Source: Alcanivoracaceae bacterium (lineage in GTDB: Bacteria; Pseudomonadota; Gammaproteobacteria; Xanthomonadales; Marinicellaceae). Taken from it: DNA of 64,000 nucleotides. Under the pieces are notes generated by a model that was not told where the DNA came from, searched no databases, and saw only the letters and a list, made by a program, of their open reading frames with translations. The stretch covers positions 62,001 through 126,000 of the forward strand of contig JADGEI010000001.1 in NCBI GenBank assembly GCA_016744455.1. The letters are read 5' to 3'. Positions 16,041-25,028 of this stretch are shown here, one piece after another. Position 1 is the first letter of the stretch. Each line of letters starts with the position of its first letter. A program made the position numbers and the translations under genes.

Positions 16041-17048
16041 ATGCTAAATGTTAAAGCGTATGCTGCAAAAGAGATATCTGGAAAATTAGAAAAATTTAAT
16101 TATCAGTTGCCAGAAATCAATCCAGAACAAGTGGATATCAAGGTCCATTATTGTGGAATATGCCATTCTGATTTAAGCATGTTGAATAATGAATGGGGAA
16201 ATACTCAGTATCCATTTGTACCTGGACATGAAATTGTTGGAGAAGTTTATGCTATTGGTAGCGCGGTGAAAAACCTCAAAGCAGGTGATTTTGTGGGGTT
16301 GGGCTGGTTTTCGCAATCTTGTATGCATTGCAATACCTGTATGAGTGGTGATCATCATTTATGTGGTGATAAGGAACAAACCATAGTGGAGCGTCATGGG
16401 GGTTTTGCTAATTATGTTCGTAGCCACTGGTCTTGGGCTATCCCTTTACCAGTGGGAATCAACATGGCAAAAGCAGGCCCGTTATTATGTGGTGGTATAA
16501 CTGTATTTAATCCGATAATGTCAGCAGGAGTTTTGCCAACTGATACAGTAGGCGTGATTGGTATTGGTGGATTGGGCCATATGGCGATTAAATTTTTACA
16601 AAAATGGGGTTGTGAAGTTGTGGCATTTAGTAGTCACCCTGATAAGAAAAAACAAATACTGCAAATGGGGGCTAGTAGGGTTATTAATTCTAAAGATGAT
16701 GAAGATCTTGCACGTATAGAAGATAGTTTAGACTTTATCCTTAATACCACAAATGTTAATTTGGATTGGAATGCTTATTTATCAATATTAACTAAAAAGG
16801 GTAGGTTGCACAATGTTGGAGCTATTTTACAACCAATGCAAATACCTGCTATGAATTTATTGGCGGGAGAAAAATCTGTGGCATCAAGTCCTTTGGGATC
16901 TCCTGCGTTGACAAGAAAGATGTTGAAATTTTGTATTCGGCATGAGATATATCCGACGGTTGAAGAGTTTGCAATGGAAGATGTGAATAAAGCGATGAAT
17001 CACCTGGAAATGGGGAAAGCCAGGTATCGTGTTGTTTTGAAAGTCTGA
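16041..17048 (+). CDS. Zinc-dependent, NADP-type alcohol dehydrogenase (YahK/cinnamyl alcohol dehydrogenase-like)
   Basis: MDR-family alcohol/aldehyde oxidoreductase of the broad-specificity, probably NADP(H)-dependent CAD/YahK group. The catalytic zinc site begins with CGICHSD and PGHEIVG. The structural zinc site is the four-Cys loop CMHCNTCMSGDHHLC. The dinucleotide motif is GIGGLGHMAIK. I chose the ATG at 16041 (MLNVKAYAAKE), which matches family N termini and has GAGA 7 bp upstream; ATGs at 16026 and 15972 are in frame and possible. It is divergent from preT, so a common role in pyrimidine catabolism is not implied. True substrate unknown. Confidence 0.9.
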   Translation: MLNVKAYAAKEISGKLEKFNYQLPEINPEQVDIKVHYCGICHSDLSMLNNEWGNTQYPFVPGHEIVGEVYAIGSAVKNLKAGDFVGLGWFSQSCMHCNTCMSGDHHLCGDKEQTIVERHGGFANYVRSHWSWAIPLPVGINMAKAGPLLCGGITVFNPIMSAGVLPTDTVGVIGIGGLGHMAIKFLQKWGCEVVAFSSHPDKKKQILQMGASRVINSKDDEDLARIEDSLDFILNTTNVNLDWNAYLSILTKKGRLHNVGAILQPMQIPAMNLLAGEKSVASSPLGSPALTRKMLKFCIRHEIYPTVEEFAMEDVNKAMNHLEMGKARYRVVLKV

Positions 17049-17051
17049 AGC

Positions 17052-18101
17052 CTAAAGTTTCATATAGATAAGAACAGCTAAGACGATTAGTATGATACCC
17101 ATAATGACAGGTATAAACACATTTTTTTTAGATGCCTTATTTGACTGACCAAATTGAGCGCCTTTTTTAATTGAGTTTGGTGATTTAAAGATTAAATTTA
17201 CAGAACCCAATCCAATTTTATCACCATCTGACAAATAACCAGAAAGTTGTTTTTTTCCATTTATCATGATGCCGTTAGTTGATACTAGATTGACTATTTT
17301 CCAACGGCCGTTTTGGTGTATGATTTGTGCGTGTCGGTTGGAGACACTGGAATGATCGAGGACTATATCGCATTGCTCGTCTCTACCAATTTCCCAACCA
17401 GAGGCTTGAGCACTATCAGCAATTGGCATTTCGACTATTTGTTCACTGCCATCAATAAAACAATGTAGTCGACTAATCTTAGAATCATGTTGGCTTAGTT
17501 CATTAGTTAATCCAGCTTTTAATGCAGCTAGCTGAGAAGGGTCCATCATTTTGGTTCCATCTACTGGCTTTTCATCCTCAATCCAACTAGATGGGATGCT
17601 TTTACCTTCATCACTTGTAGGTCTTTTGGCTTCGACCTTGTCTAGTTCTTTAGGGATTTCTGTTGGGTCTTCTGAATTGCTATCTTGATTGTCAATGGCT
17701 TTATCAATAATCTCTTGTTGTTCAGTGGTGAATTCAGCAACAATCGTTTTGTCTGTATCGTGTTCTAATTCAGGTAATTCGACCGCTACGCTATAGGTTT
17801 CTTGTTCAAAACTAACTGTGTCTTCATGTACAAGTGGTGTAGGTTGTTTGATTCTGGCTCCATTCACAAATGTGCCATTGCCGGATTGTAAATCTGTAAC
17901 TTGTAAACGGCCATTGATTATTTCAATTATGGCATGTTTTCTGGATATTTTTTTATTGTCAATACTAATATCATTATCGGTACTTCTGCCAATTGTTGTT
18001 GTGTCTTCGATGGAAGTTTTCTCACCATCATTTGATGTTAATGAATAGGCTAGAATAAGTGCTCCCCCTACTATCGTTTTATCATCGTCTTGACTGCTCA
18101 T
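17052..18101 (-). CDS. Tail-anchored protein with two FHA domains
   Basis: Predicted phosphothreonine-binding adaptor of 349 residues. FHA1 (about residues 30-105) has the canonical GRS...SRKH...NGTFVNG residues, and FHA2 (about 230-310) has GRDEQCDIVL, SNRH and STNGIMING. The C-terminal segment IPVIMGIILIVLAVLIYMKL is a single membrane helix with only a few residues after it, so the FHA domains should face the cytoplasm. DKTIV occurs twice (residues 8-12 and near 118), which could be the Thr targets such proteins bind, but that is inference. It is last in the cytochrome operon, 77 bp after the preceding gene. No Ser/Thr kinase is in the window. Confidence 0.85.
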   Translation of the reverse strand: MSSQDDDKTIVGGALILAYSLTSNDGEKTSIEDTTTIGRSTDNDISIDNKKISRKHAIIEIINGRLQVTDLQSGNGTFVNGARIKQPTPLVHEDTVSFEQETYSVAVELPELEHDTDKTIVAEFTTEQQEIIDKAIDNQDSNSEDPTEIPKELDKVEAKRPTSDEGKSIPSSWIEDEKPVDGTKMMDPSQLAALKAGLTNELSQHDSKISRLHCFIDGSEQIVEMPIADSAQASGWEIGRDEQCDIVLDHSSVSNRHAQIIHQNGRWKIVNLVSTNGIMINGKKQLSGYLSDGDKIGLGSVNLIFKSPNSIKKGAQFGQSNKASKKNVFIPVIMGIILIVLAVLIYMKL

Positions 18102-18178
18102 TTTTTCTCATGATTATGTTACGTAACTTTACATGTTACATTTTAATAATACTATTTACCAATTTTATACATCACTCT

Positions 18179-19456
18179 TTATAATTCTTTTAAAAATAAT
18201 TTTGCAATAACTTGAAATTGATCTGGGTAAAATTTATTTTCATCACTGATTTTATCGAATATTTTATCCAAATGTTTTGAATATTTATCGCTATCGCCCA
18301 AATCTATAGAAATGGTTTCAATGGCATAAAACACTTGTAAAGCACTTGAGTAATCTCTAAATGAGTTTTGACTTGCGTCGATTATCAGTGTTTTTCTCAT
18401 GTTTTGTTTTTGTGATTTTGTCAATGTTTTTGTTATAAGAGATGTTGAAATTTCGTTAAGAATAGCTTGAATGTTTTTTGCTTTTTTTTGAATTGCATCT
18501 TTACTTTTTAAACTGGAAGAATGTAATTGTTTTAAAGCCATAAATAATTTTTGCGAACTGGCTTGATCCACTGATTTTAATACGGAAATTAAGACCACCA
18601 AAGGTGCATCTTCTAATCTTACCGAACCTGCTGGCATGCTTTTACTGGCTTTCTCAAGTGGCCATCTTGTTGGGGACATACCGCGATGACAGGAATGGCA
18701 TTCATAAAAGGACAACTCAGGAAATAAACTATGTTTTGTAAATTGCTTGGATTGCAATAAATTCATTTGGCTATTGGCTTTATAAACAAGCCCTGTCAGC
18801 CACATATTGACGCTTTTTATTGAGCCTTTACGCTTTTCATAATCTGCATCGACTTTATAATGAGCTGGCTGATTCTGTGTAAATGATTCTAACTCTAAAT
18901 CCAATCGAGGGTGACCGGCTCCCATGATGGTATGAGTTGCAAATTTATGGGCTGTGCCTAAATGACAAGATAAACACAATTTTGCTCTGTCAGGTGGCTT
19001 TTCGGAAGGGTATAAACCAAGTTCAATATTTTTTTTATGGGTGGCACCCGGTTCTTTATGGTCAGAAAGCCAACGCTCTGATCCGCCATGACACGCTTCG
19101 CAACCAATGCCATCAGATAATTGAAATTTTTTGCCTCGCATCTCAACTGGTACATTGTCTGCATGGCAATCCAAGCATATTTTTGCTGTATGCGCACTTT
19201 TCAACCCCAACTTCTTTGCCATGAGTTTTGATGCTGGTTTCAATAAGAGTTTATATGCGCCAGAATGTTCATCGTGTTGTAACCACGTTCGGTATTCGTT
19301 CATCATGACATTTTCGCCTTTATTTTCAACGCTTTGTCCATGGCAAACACCGCTTGAGCACGTAGCAACACCCATGTGTTTGTCCTTACCGTTTTGTGGT
19401 ATTGGAGCTGCTATTAGTTGCAATGAAGCAACAGTTAATAATGTCAATATTTTCAT
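18179..19456 (-). CDS. Multiheme c-type cytochrome (five haem motifs), periplasmic
   Basis: A 425-residue secreted cytochrome. The signal peptide is MKILTLLTVASLQLIAAPI. Haem-attachment sites are one CX4CH (CSSGVCH) and four CXXCH (CLDCH, CEACH, CLSCH, CHSCH), all in the first about 260 residues, an arrangement like the cytochrome c554/tetrahaem family. The C-terminal about 160 residues are helical, Lys/Ser-rich and lack haem sites. The start is the ATG at 19456 because it makes a signal peptide and overlaps the upstream stop codon by 4 bp (ATGA); an ATG at 19474 would add a charged MVCKRR. Probably hands electrons to or from the large LVIVD cytochrome encoded just before it. Confidence 0.86.
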   Translation of the reverse strand: MKILTLLTVASLQLIAAPIPQNGKDKHMGVATCSSGVCHGQSVENKGENVMMNEYRTWLQHDEHSGAYKLLLKPASKLMAKKLGLKSAHTAKICLDCHADNVPVEMRGKKFQLSDGIGCEACHGGSERWLSDHKEPGATHKKNIELGLYPSEKPPDRAKLCLSCHLGTAHKFATHTIMGAGHPRLDLELESFTQNQPAHYKVDADYEKRKGSIKSVNMWLTGLVYKANSQMNLLQSKQFTKHSLFPELSFYECHSCHRGMSPTRWPLEKASKSMPAGSVRLEDAPLVVLISVLKSVDQASSQKLFMALKQLHSSSLKSKDAIQKKAKNIQAILNEISTSLITKTLTKSQKQNMRKTLIIDASQNSFRDYSSALQVFYAIETISIDLGDSDKYSKHLDKIFDKISDENKFYPDQFQVIAKLFLKEL

Positions 19457-22400
19457 TCGTCTTTTACAAACCATGGCTTACCTTCGTCATCTAAATACAT
19501 ACGACGCATCTCTTCTAAGTTCAATGGTCTAGAACCCACACGTCCAAACACTGCCATTTGTCCACCTGTTTCATCCACACCTCGATCTCTTTCTAACCCT
19601 CGTGATAATGAATAGGCAGGAGTTTTAGTCGGGTAACTCGCGATAAGCAATGGATTAGGTTTTGGACTAAATCCATAAAATTTCGGTTGTAATTCAGGCG
19701 ATGTCAATTGCACAATTTTCATGCCATCTTCTCCATCTGCAATATAGGCAAACAAGCTTGCATTGGTGCTGGATACAGTTATGTCATGGCTGTTTACAAT
19801 TTTTCCTTTGGCATTATACATTTGTACTAAAAACATTTTCTCAGGGTTTTTAATATCAATAATAGCCATGCCTTCTTTACCATTGGCAACATAAGCAAAT
19901 GTACGAGCCAAGTGAAATTTACGTGCTGAGTTCAATGCAACCGTACTATTTTCTATCAATTTAGGTTTATTTTGATTGGTTACGTCTATGGTTTTTAAGC
20001 CATCTGCATCGGTAACAAATAAATACCTGAACTGCAATTGAACGGCTTGTGGTTTATTAAGCACAATACGATTAACAAGTTGTGGCTGCAATGGATTGTT
20101 TAAATCGAGAGTAACCACCGCATCGTTTGTGACAATATACGCATAATAACCACCTAACACCATGTATTTTGCACCATTTAATACACCTTTATCATTCCAT
20201 GTTGCTGCTCGACTTATGTTATTATTAAGCGGATCTCCATCGGAAAAAGTATTAACATCAAACAATATAAGCCCTTCGGTTGAATCGGTAACCAAGGCAT
20301 AATTGTAAATCGGATGAAAGGGTTGTTCTTCGTTAGTTTTGCGCATTAATTCACCTTTATTTCTATCCGGATGAATTGGTTGTGTAGTCGGTAACACAAT
20401 ACAAGTCGCATTGGTTGTTTTTAAATGCGCATCATGACCTAGAGGGCTAGCTGGTGCTGTAATGATACGTTGAGAAAAACCTTTATTAGCAATAGAGGCA
20501 ACATCATACACTTGCACTCCTTTTTTGCCTTCGGCAACATAGAGGTATTCGGCACGCATTTGCAAGCAATTAACTGCACCTGATTTATGCGCATGCCCCT
20601 GCTTTAACACTTGTTCATTTTCTTGATGATTTTTGAAAAAATCAGGATAAGCGTATTTCTGTAAATAACTACCGATAACAGCCTGTGGTTCTTGCCATTC
20701 AGTGACTTCAACTCCAGTGATATGGCCTTCACCCCCAACCCAAGCATAGTGCCCAATAAAATCAATAAACTTTGTCCCGTACATTAGTAGTTGTGCCATG
20801 ATTGCATTGTTATCATTGGATTCTGATAAATGACAATCATTACATGTTTTGGTTTCAGTTTTTCTGGTTGTATGTGGAAAATGCGGGTTAAAAGCTTGTG
20901 AGCTGTGACCACTGGCAGCAACAGGTGGTTGTTGCATGTAGATTTTTTCACGATTTGCATTGGTTGAAGATAATACCAAGGCTGAGGTAGAGCGCACCGG
21001 AGCATATTTCCCACCTTTGGCAGTTTCACGTTTACCAAGCATATAGATTTGATCGCGTGCAACTTGAGGATTGTATGTGGCAAAGTTTCGTGTCGCACCG
21101 CCTTCAAAATGGTGTTTTTCAGTTTTTGCATTGGCTTCAATTGGTAAATGACAGCCACCACAACTGGTCGTCCATGAGGTATGACAAGCATAACATTCCA
21201 TATCATCATAGGAATGTGCCCAATCTTCTTTTGCCACCTCTGCTCCCCATTCTTTGGTTTCAGTATTGCGGCTCATGGTTTTAGCTTTTGCCGCTTTTGG
21301 GTTGTAGTGATTACTTTTTGGATTGACTGCATCTTTAATTAAACTCACTTTCCATTCTAAATCTGGGTTCACCACCGAGCGTTGAATTAAGTCATCTTCA
21401 ATCCACTCAAAACGTTTTTTACCATCAGGATTTCGAATAGCTGATAAGTCCATGCCACCGTCAAGTGCAGCGGGTCCTGATGTGTAGAGGTTTGGATAAG
21501 CATCAGGTGTGCCGTGACAATCAACACAAGAAATTTCAACAGCAGCAGCAACTTCACCATACAGATGACCATTGCCGTGCGAATCTTGTCCATAATGACA
21601 ATCGACACAATGCATACCTGCATCAACATGAATCGATGACATGTGCACAGCTTTTTTAAATTTCTTTGGATCGTCATCTTTGACAACAGTACCAACAGCA
21701 TCCAGTAAATTACCATCTCTATCGCGTTTAAATACCGCTCTAAAATTCCAACCATGGCCATGGTAATCTGCAAATTGCGTATCATTGAGTTGAGGATTAA
21801 GCTCGGAAACACCAAGAACAAAATCCATGTCTTTCCACTTACCACGAGGAGCTGCGCCTTCTGGATTTCTATCTAAAGTGTGTCGTTTTTCTTCTTCTGT
21901 TGGGTAAAATTGCTTTTCTGGCCACATAAATGGAGCGTCAGATTCATAATCCCACATTGTGTAACCTAAATAGGTGTTCATGAACATATTGGGTTGATGC
22001 ATGTGACAGCTCATGCATTGGCTGGTTGGTATTGCTCGTGTAAATTTATGCTGCAATGGGTGGCCGGTTTCATCTTTACTAATGGTGTCATCGGTGGTTT
22101 GAGTTTTACCCGTGTGACCAAATTTAGCGTATTTGCCAGAGTGACGTGGATCGCGATCATTAGCATACACGACATGGCAACTGGCACAACCAGAAGAGCG
22201 GTAATCACCTGGTTGGTCATTGGTTCCCATAAACCAAGTATGAGGGTCATTCAATCTGGTTTTAGTAATATTTAATACTGGTATTGCCACTCGCCCACCA
22301 GTTCCTGGTCCACGGTTTGATTGTTTTAAATCTGGTTTTCCTGGTTTTTCAATGCGTTGTAATTGCCCAAGTGCATTTGGCAACCCGACTTCAGGGAATA

Positions 22401-23154
22401 AATTACTTATGTTGCGTCCACCGCCTTCGAATACCCTAAAAACATCACCTGGTTTAACGGTTTCCCATGCCGGTAAAGGATAAATTGCTGGCATAATACT
22501 TTGTTTAAGCATTTCTTCTGTAGGTTCAATTGGTGCAGTTAATTTAACTTGTTCTCCCTCGCGGTTATAAGCCTCGCCAAGCAAATATTTTTTATAAGGA
22601 AGTATGCCATTATTATAGGAAGCACCACCCCACAACATCGCTGATGTTGCCATTAATGAACCTTCTGCTGCTTCAATTGTAGCTAAATGGCAAGCACCAC
22701 ATGCTTCGCGAGCAATTCGATAATCTGACGGATTGACAAAGCGAATAAATTCGGGACTTTCAGAATTAAGAAGTGTGTAAGTTCGCTCGGGGTTTGCACT
22801 GGATGGAAAATGCCATTTATCAGGAAACAGAGGTAAAACGTGTGCTTTTTCTAAACTGTGTTGATAATCTTCACTGCCTTTCTTGGCTCCTTGGTGAACG
22901 TGAACCGTTGCATCACCACCATGACAATCAGTACAACCGAGTTTAATGGCTGGTGTTTCATGCATGGTTTTTTCGTCGGTATTGGTGTGACAGCTAATAC
23001 AACCTTCACTTTTTGTGTGCATATCTTCTTTGGTCTGATGTGCTGGTGCTGATGGATAAACCGGATATTCTCGTTCAATCTTTTTAGCATCATCTGATGC
23101 AAATGAACAATTAATTGTTAGTAGTATTCCAACGATTTTAACTGTATTTTTCAT
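19453..23154 (-). CDS. Giant decaheme cytochrome with LVIVD-repeat propeller
   Basis: A 1233-residue exported protein with a Sec signal peptide (MKNTVKIVGILLTINCSFAS). Ten CXXCH sites are visible: CISCH, CTDCH, CGACH, CASCH, CMSCH, CVDCH twice, CYACH, CGGCH and CNDCH, spread over the first about 790 residues with long haem-free stretches. The last about 350 residues contain six LVIVD-type beta repeats (for example YLYVAEGKKGVQVYDV, FAYVANGKEGMAIIDI, FAYIADGEDGMKIV), which should form a beta-propeller. LVIVD domains are usually cell-surface. With the outer-membrane barrel encoded just upstream, this is a candidate outer-surface or periplasmic end of an electron conduit. Substrate unknown. Confidence 0.88.
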   Translation of the reverse strand: MKNTVKIVGILLTINCSFASDDAKKIEREYPVYPSAPAHQTKEDMHTKSEGCISCHTNTDEKTMHETPAIKLGCTDCHGGDATVHVHQGAKKGSEDYQHSLEKAHVLPLFPDKWHFPSSANPERTYTLLNSESPEFIRFVNPSDYRIAREACGACHLATIEAAEGSLMATSAMLWGGASYNNGILPYKKYLLGEAYNREGEQVKLTAPIEPTEEMLKQSIMPAIYPLPAWETVKPGDVFRVFEGGGRNISNLFPEVGLPNALGQLQRIEKPGKPDLKQSNRGPGTGGRVAIPVLNITKTRLNDPHTWFMGTNDQPGDYRSSGCASCHVVYANDRDPRHSGKYAKFGHTGKTQTTDDTISKDETGHPLQHKFTRAIPTSQCMSCHMHQPNMFMNTYLGYTMWDYESDAPFMWPEKQFYPTEEEKRHTLDRNPEGAAPRGKWKDMDFVLGVSELNPQLNDTQFADYHGHGWNFRAVFKRDRDGNLLDAVGTVVKDDDPKKFKKAVHMSSIHVDAGMHCVDCHYGQDSHGNGHLYGEVAAAVEISCVDCHGTPDAYPNLYTSGPAALDGGMDLSAIRNPDGKKRFEWIEDDLIQRSVVNPDLEWKVSLIKDAVNPKSNHYNPKAAKAKTMSRNTETKEWGAEVAKEDWAHSYDDMECYACHTSWTTSCGGCHLPIEANAKTEKHHFEGGATRNFATYNPQVARDQIYMLGKRETAKGGKYAPVRSTSALVLSSTNANREKIYMQQPPVAASGHSSQAFNPHFPHTTRKTETKTCNDCHLSESNDNNAIMAQLLMYGTKFIDFIGHYAWVGGEGHITGVEVTEWQEPQAVIGSYLQKYAYPDFFKNHQENEQVLKQGHAHKSGAVNCLQMRAEYLYVAEGKKGVQVYDVASIANKGFSQRIITAPASPLGHDAHLKTTNATCIVLPTTQPIHPDRNKGELMRKTNEEQPFHPIYNYALVTDSTEGLILFDVNTFSDGDPLNNNISRAATWNDKGVLNGAKYMVLGGYYAYIVTNDAVVTLDLNNPLQPQLVNRIVLNKPQAVQLQFRYLFVTDADGLKTIDVTNQNKPKLIENSTVALNSARKFHLARTFAYVANGKEGMAIIDIKNPEKMFLVQMYNAKGKIVNSHDITVSSTNASLFAYIADGEDGMKIVQLTSPELQPKFYGFSPKPNPLLIASYPTKTPAYSLSRGLERDRGVDETGGQMAVFGRVGSRPLNLEEMRRMYLDDEGKPWFVKDE

Positions 23155-23164
23155 GCTTTTCCCC

Positions 23165-25018
23165 TTAATAAGTTAGAATAATATTAAAAAATAATGAATC
23201 GACATCCCCTTCACCAAATAATTGCTCAAATCCATCACCTGCAAATAAACGGGCATAAGATAATCTTACAACAACATTTTGTGAGTTTAAGGGCCGCCAA
23301 ATAAATGCTGCTGATAAATCTAATCCTATTTTTTCATCTATATTGGCTTGTTGCCGCGCAACTTCTAAGACTTCAGTGGTTGCAAACCTTAAGTAATTAG
23401 CATTCATCGAGAAACTTAACTCTGGAAGTAATTCCATATCCATGCCAACTCCTAACAATCCTATGCCTGGATTGGTGAAATTTGATTGACCATGCTCTTT
23501 GGATGAGCGCAATGAATTTAATATGCCATTACGGGCAGATAAAGCAATTTTTCCACCACCAATTAATGGGTTAGCTTGACGTATCCAATAACTGGTATCT
23601 GCTCCAGCAAACTGAGGATTTTCAAAAATGGCATCGTAACCTTCTGATTTATCATCATAAGGGTCATCATCTCCACTGCCATATAAAACCGAAGCACTTA
23701 ATCGCAACCAATCAAAGTCCATAGACGCTTCTGCTGCCAAGAAATAAGCTTGAATATCTGATTCAGTGTCTGTAAATGTACCATGGTTTTCTTCGCCTAT
23801 AGCATAATATGCGGATGCCGTTAAGTTTAAGCGGCCGAAATGACCATCTCCATTGTATCCTAAATAGGTGACGTCATAATGTCTAGGACGTTCAGTCCCG
23901 AGTGAAAAAGGCCGGGCAATAAAGCCATTGTTGTCATAGAAAATTTCATCTTCACGATTTCGGTTATGTATTAAGCTAAATTGTGAGAAGAATCCAAGTT
24001 TTGGTTTGTCTTGGAGGTATAGATTGGCAATAAATAAATCATCTTTGCGTAAATCTTCCCCTAAATCATTGAGTCCACTGTTGGTATCTTTCTCAAAACG
24101 TCTAAACAACGCCAGATTGTATTGGTACTTATTATTGTCACGGGTGCCAAATAAACGAATACCAAAAGGAGAATCTTGAAATAAAAACCCTCTAAAGTCA
24201 CTAGAAAAAGGCTGAATACCAAAACGGATACTATCAAAATCATAATTAGAAGAAACATCGCGTAAATGTTTATCAATAAACAGCGCTTGTATACCAATAT
24301 GGTTATCTGTGCGTGTTCTGCCTTCATCGGGATCAACATTTAAGCCTAAAATTTCTTCAATTCGTGTATGGTTGTAATTAAATACCGGAATAAAACGGTA
24401 CTCGTATTCTGGCGGCTTAAATGTCGTGTCGCCTTTGTAATAAACAAATTCAAGCGCTAAATTTTCATTAATTAAGCTTTGGTCATATTCCCCGAATTGA
24501 TCAATATCACCTGGGTTATTTGAACTTTGGCCGCCAACTGGCGTAGCGACATCTCTTTCTTCATAAACCGTATCAGAAATTACACCAAGATTAAAAAACC
24601 AATCTTCACCATGTACGGGTTTATCTGCTTTTAAAACATTGCGGTTATAAGGGTCATACCAACGATCTTTATATCCTAATGCGTCGACTATTCTCCACCT
24701 GTCTGGTATGGGGACTTTGGCCTTAAAATCATTAAGTCCAGGTCTGGGTATAGGCGAAAATGTACGTGGTAATAGTTTTCTTTCCTTTTTAATTTTTTTA
24801 ATTTCAACAATTTTTGCTTCACCCGTTTCTTGGTTAACTTGCACTTCTTTTTTTTGACAACCGCGGTTTGCAGCTCCTGGTCTACGACGTTTTTTACTGT
24901 ACCCGGTATCTTGTTGATCATCACAATTTTGATTGTTTGATTGAGAAAAAACGGGTTCTGGAATGAATGCAAGGCTAGCAATTAGTATAAAGAACGATAT
25001 TTTGGATAATAAATTCAT
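23165..25018 (-). CDS. Outer-membrane beta-barrel protein of the cytochrome operon
   Basis: A 617-residue protein with a signal peptide (MNLLSKISFFILIASLAF...VFSQ). After a Lys/Arg-rich linker (about residues 40-80), it shows alternating polar/hydrophobic strands with many aromatics and short Asp/Gly/Asn loops, ending SLFFNIILTY; a terminal aromatic residue is typical of BAM-inserted barrels. I do not see the CXXC pair of MtrB. The start is the ATG at 25018, preceded by AGGGGA; the frame is open to 25093 but that extension overlaps the previous gene. The position between cytochrome genes suggests it is the porin of a porin-cytochrome complex. That role is inferred. Confidence 0.75.
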   Translation of the reverse strand: MNLLSKISFFILIASLAFIPEPVFSQSNNQNCDDQQDTGYSKKRRRPGAANRGCQKKEVQVNQETGEAKIVEIKKIKKERKLLPRTFSPIPRPGLNDFKAKVPIPDRWRIVDALGYKDRWYDPYNRNVLKADKPVHGEDWFFNLGVISDTVYEERDVATPVGGQSSNNPGDIDQFGEYDQSLINENLALEFVYYKGDTTFKPPEYEYRFIPVFNYNHTRIEEILGLNVDPDEGRTRTDNHIGIQALFIDKHLRDVSSNYDFDSIRFGIQPFSSDFRGFLFQDSPFGIRLFGTRDNNKYQYNLALFRRFEKDTNSGLNDLGEDLRKDDLFIANLYLQDKPKLGFFSQFSLIHNRNREDEIFYDNNGFIARPFSLGTERPRHYDVTYLGYNGDGHFGRLNLTASAYYAIGEENHGTFTDTESDIQAYFLAAEASMDFDWLRLSASVLYGSGDDDPYDDKSEGYDAIFENPQFAGADTSYWIRQANPLIGGGKIALSARNGILNSLRSSKEHGQSNFTNPGIGLLGVGMDMELLPELSFSMNANYLRFATTEVLEVARQQANIDEKIGLDLSAAFIWRPLNSQNVVVRLSYARLFAGDGFEQLFGEGDVDSLFFNIILTY

Positions 25019-25028
25019 TTTTATTCCC

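Noticed and set aside
20784..24339. Several minus- and plus-strand frames of 60-150 codons inside the cytochrome and barrel genes
   Set aside because: They lie in other frames of clearly real genes and have no motifs.
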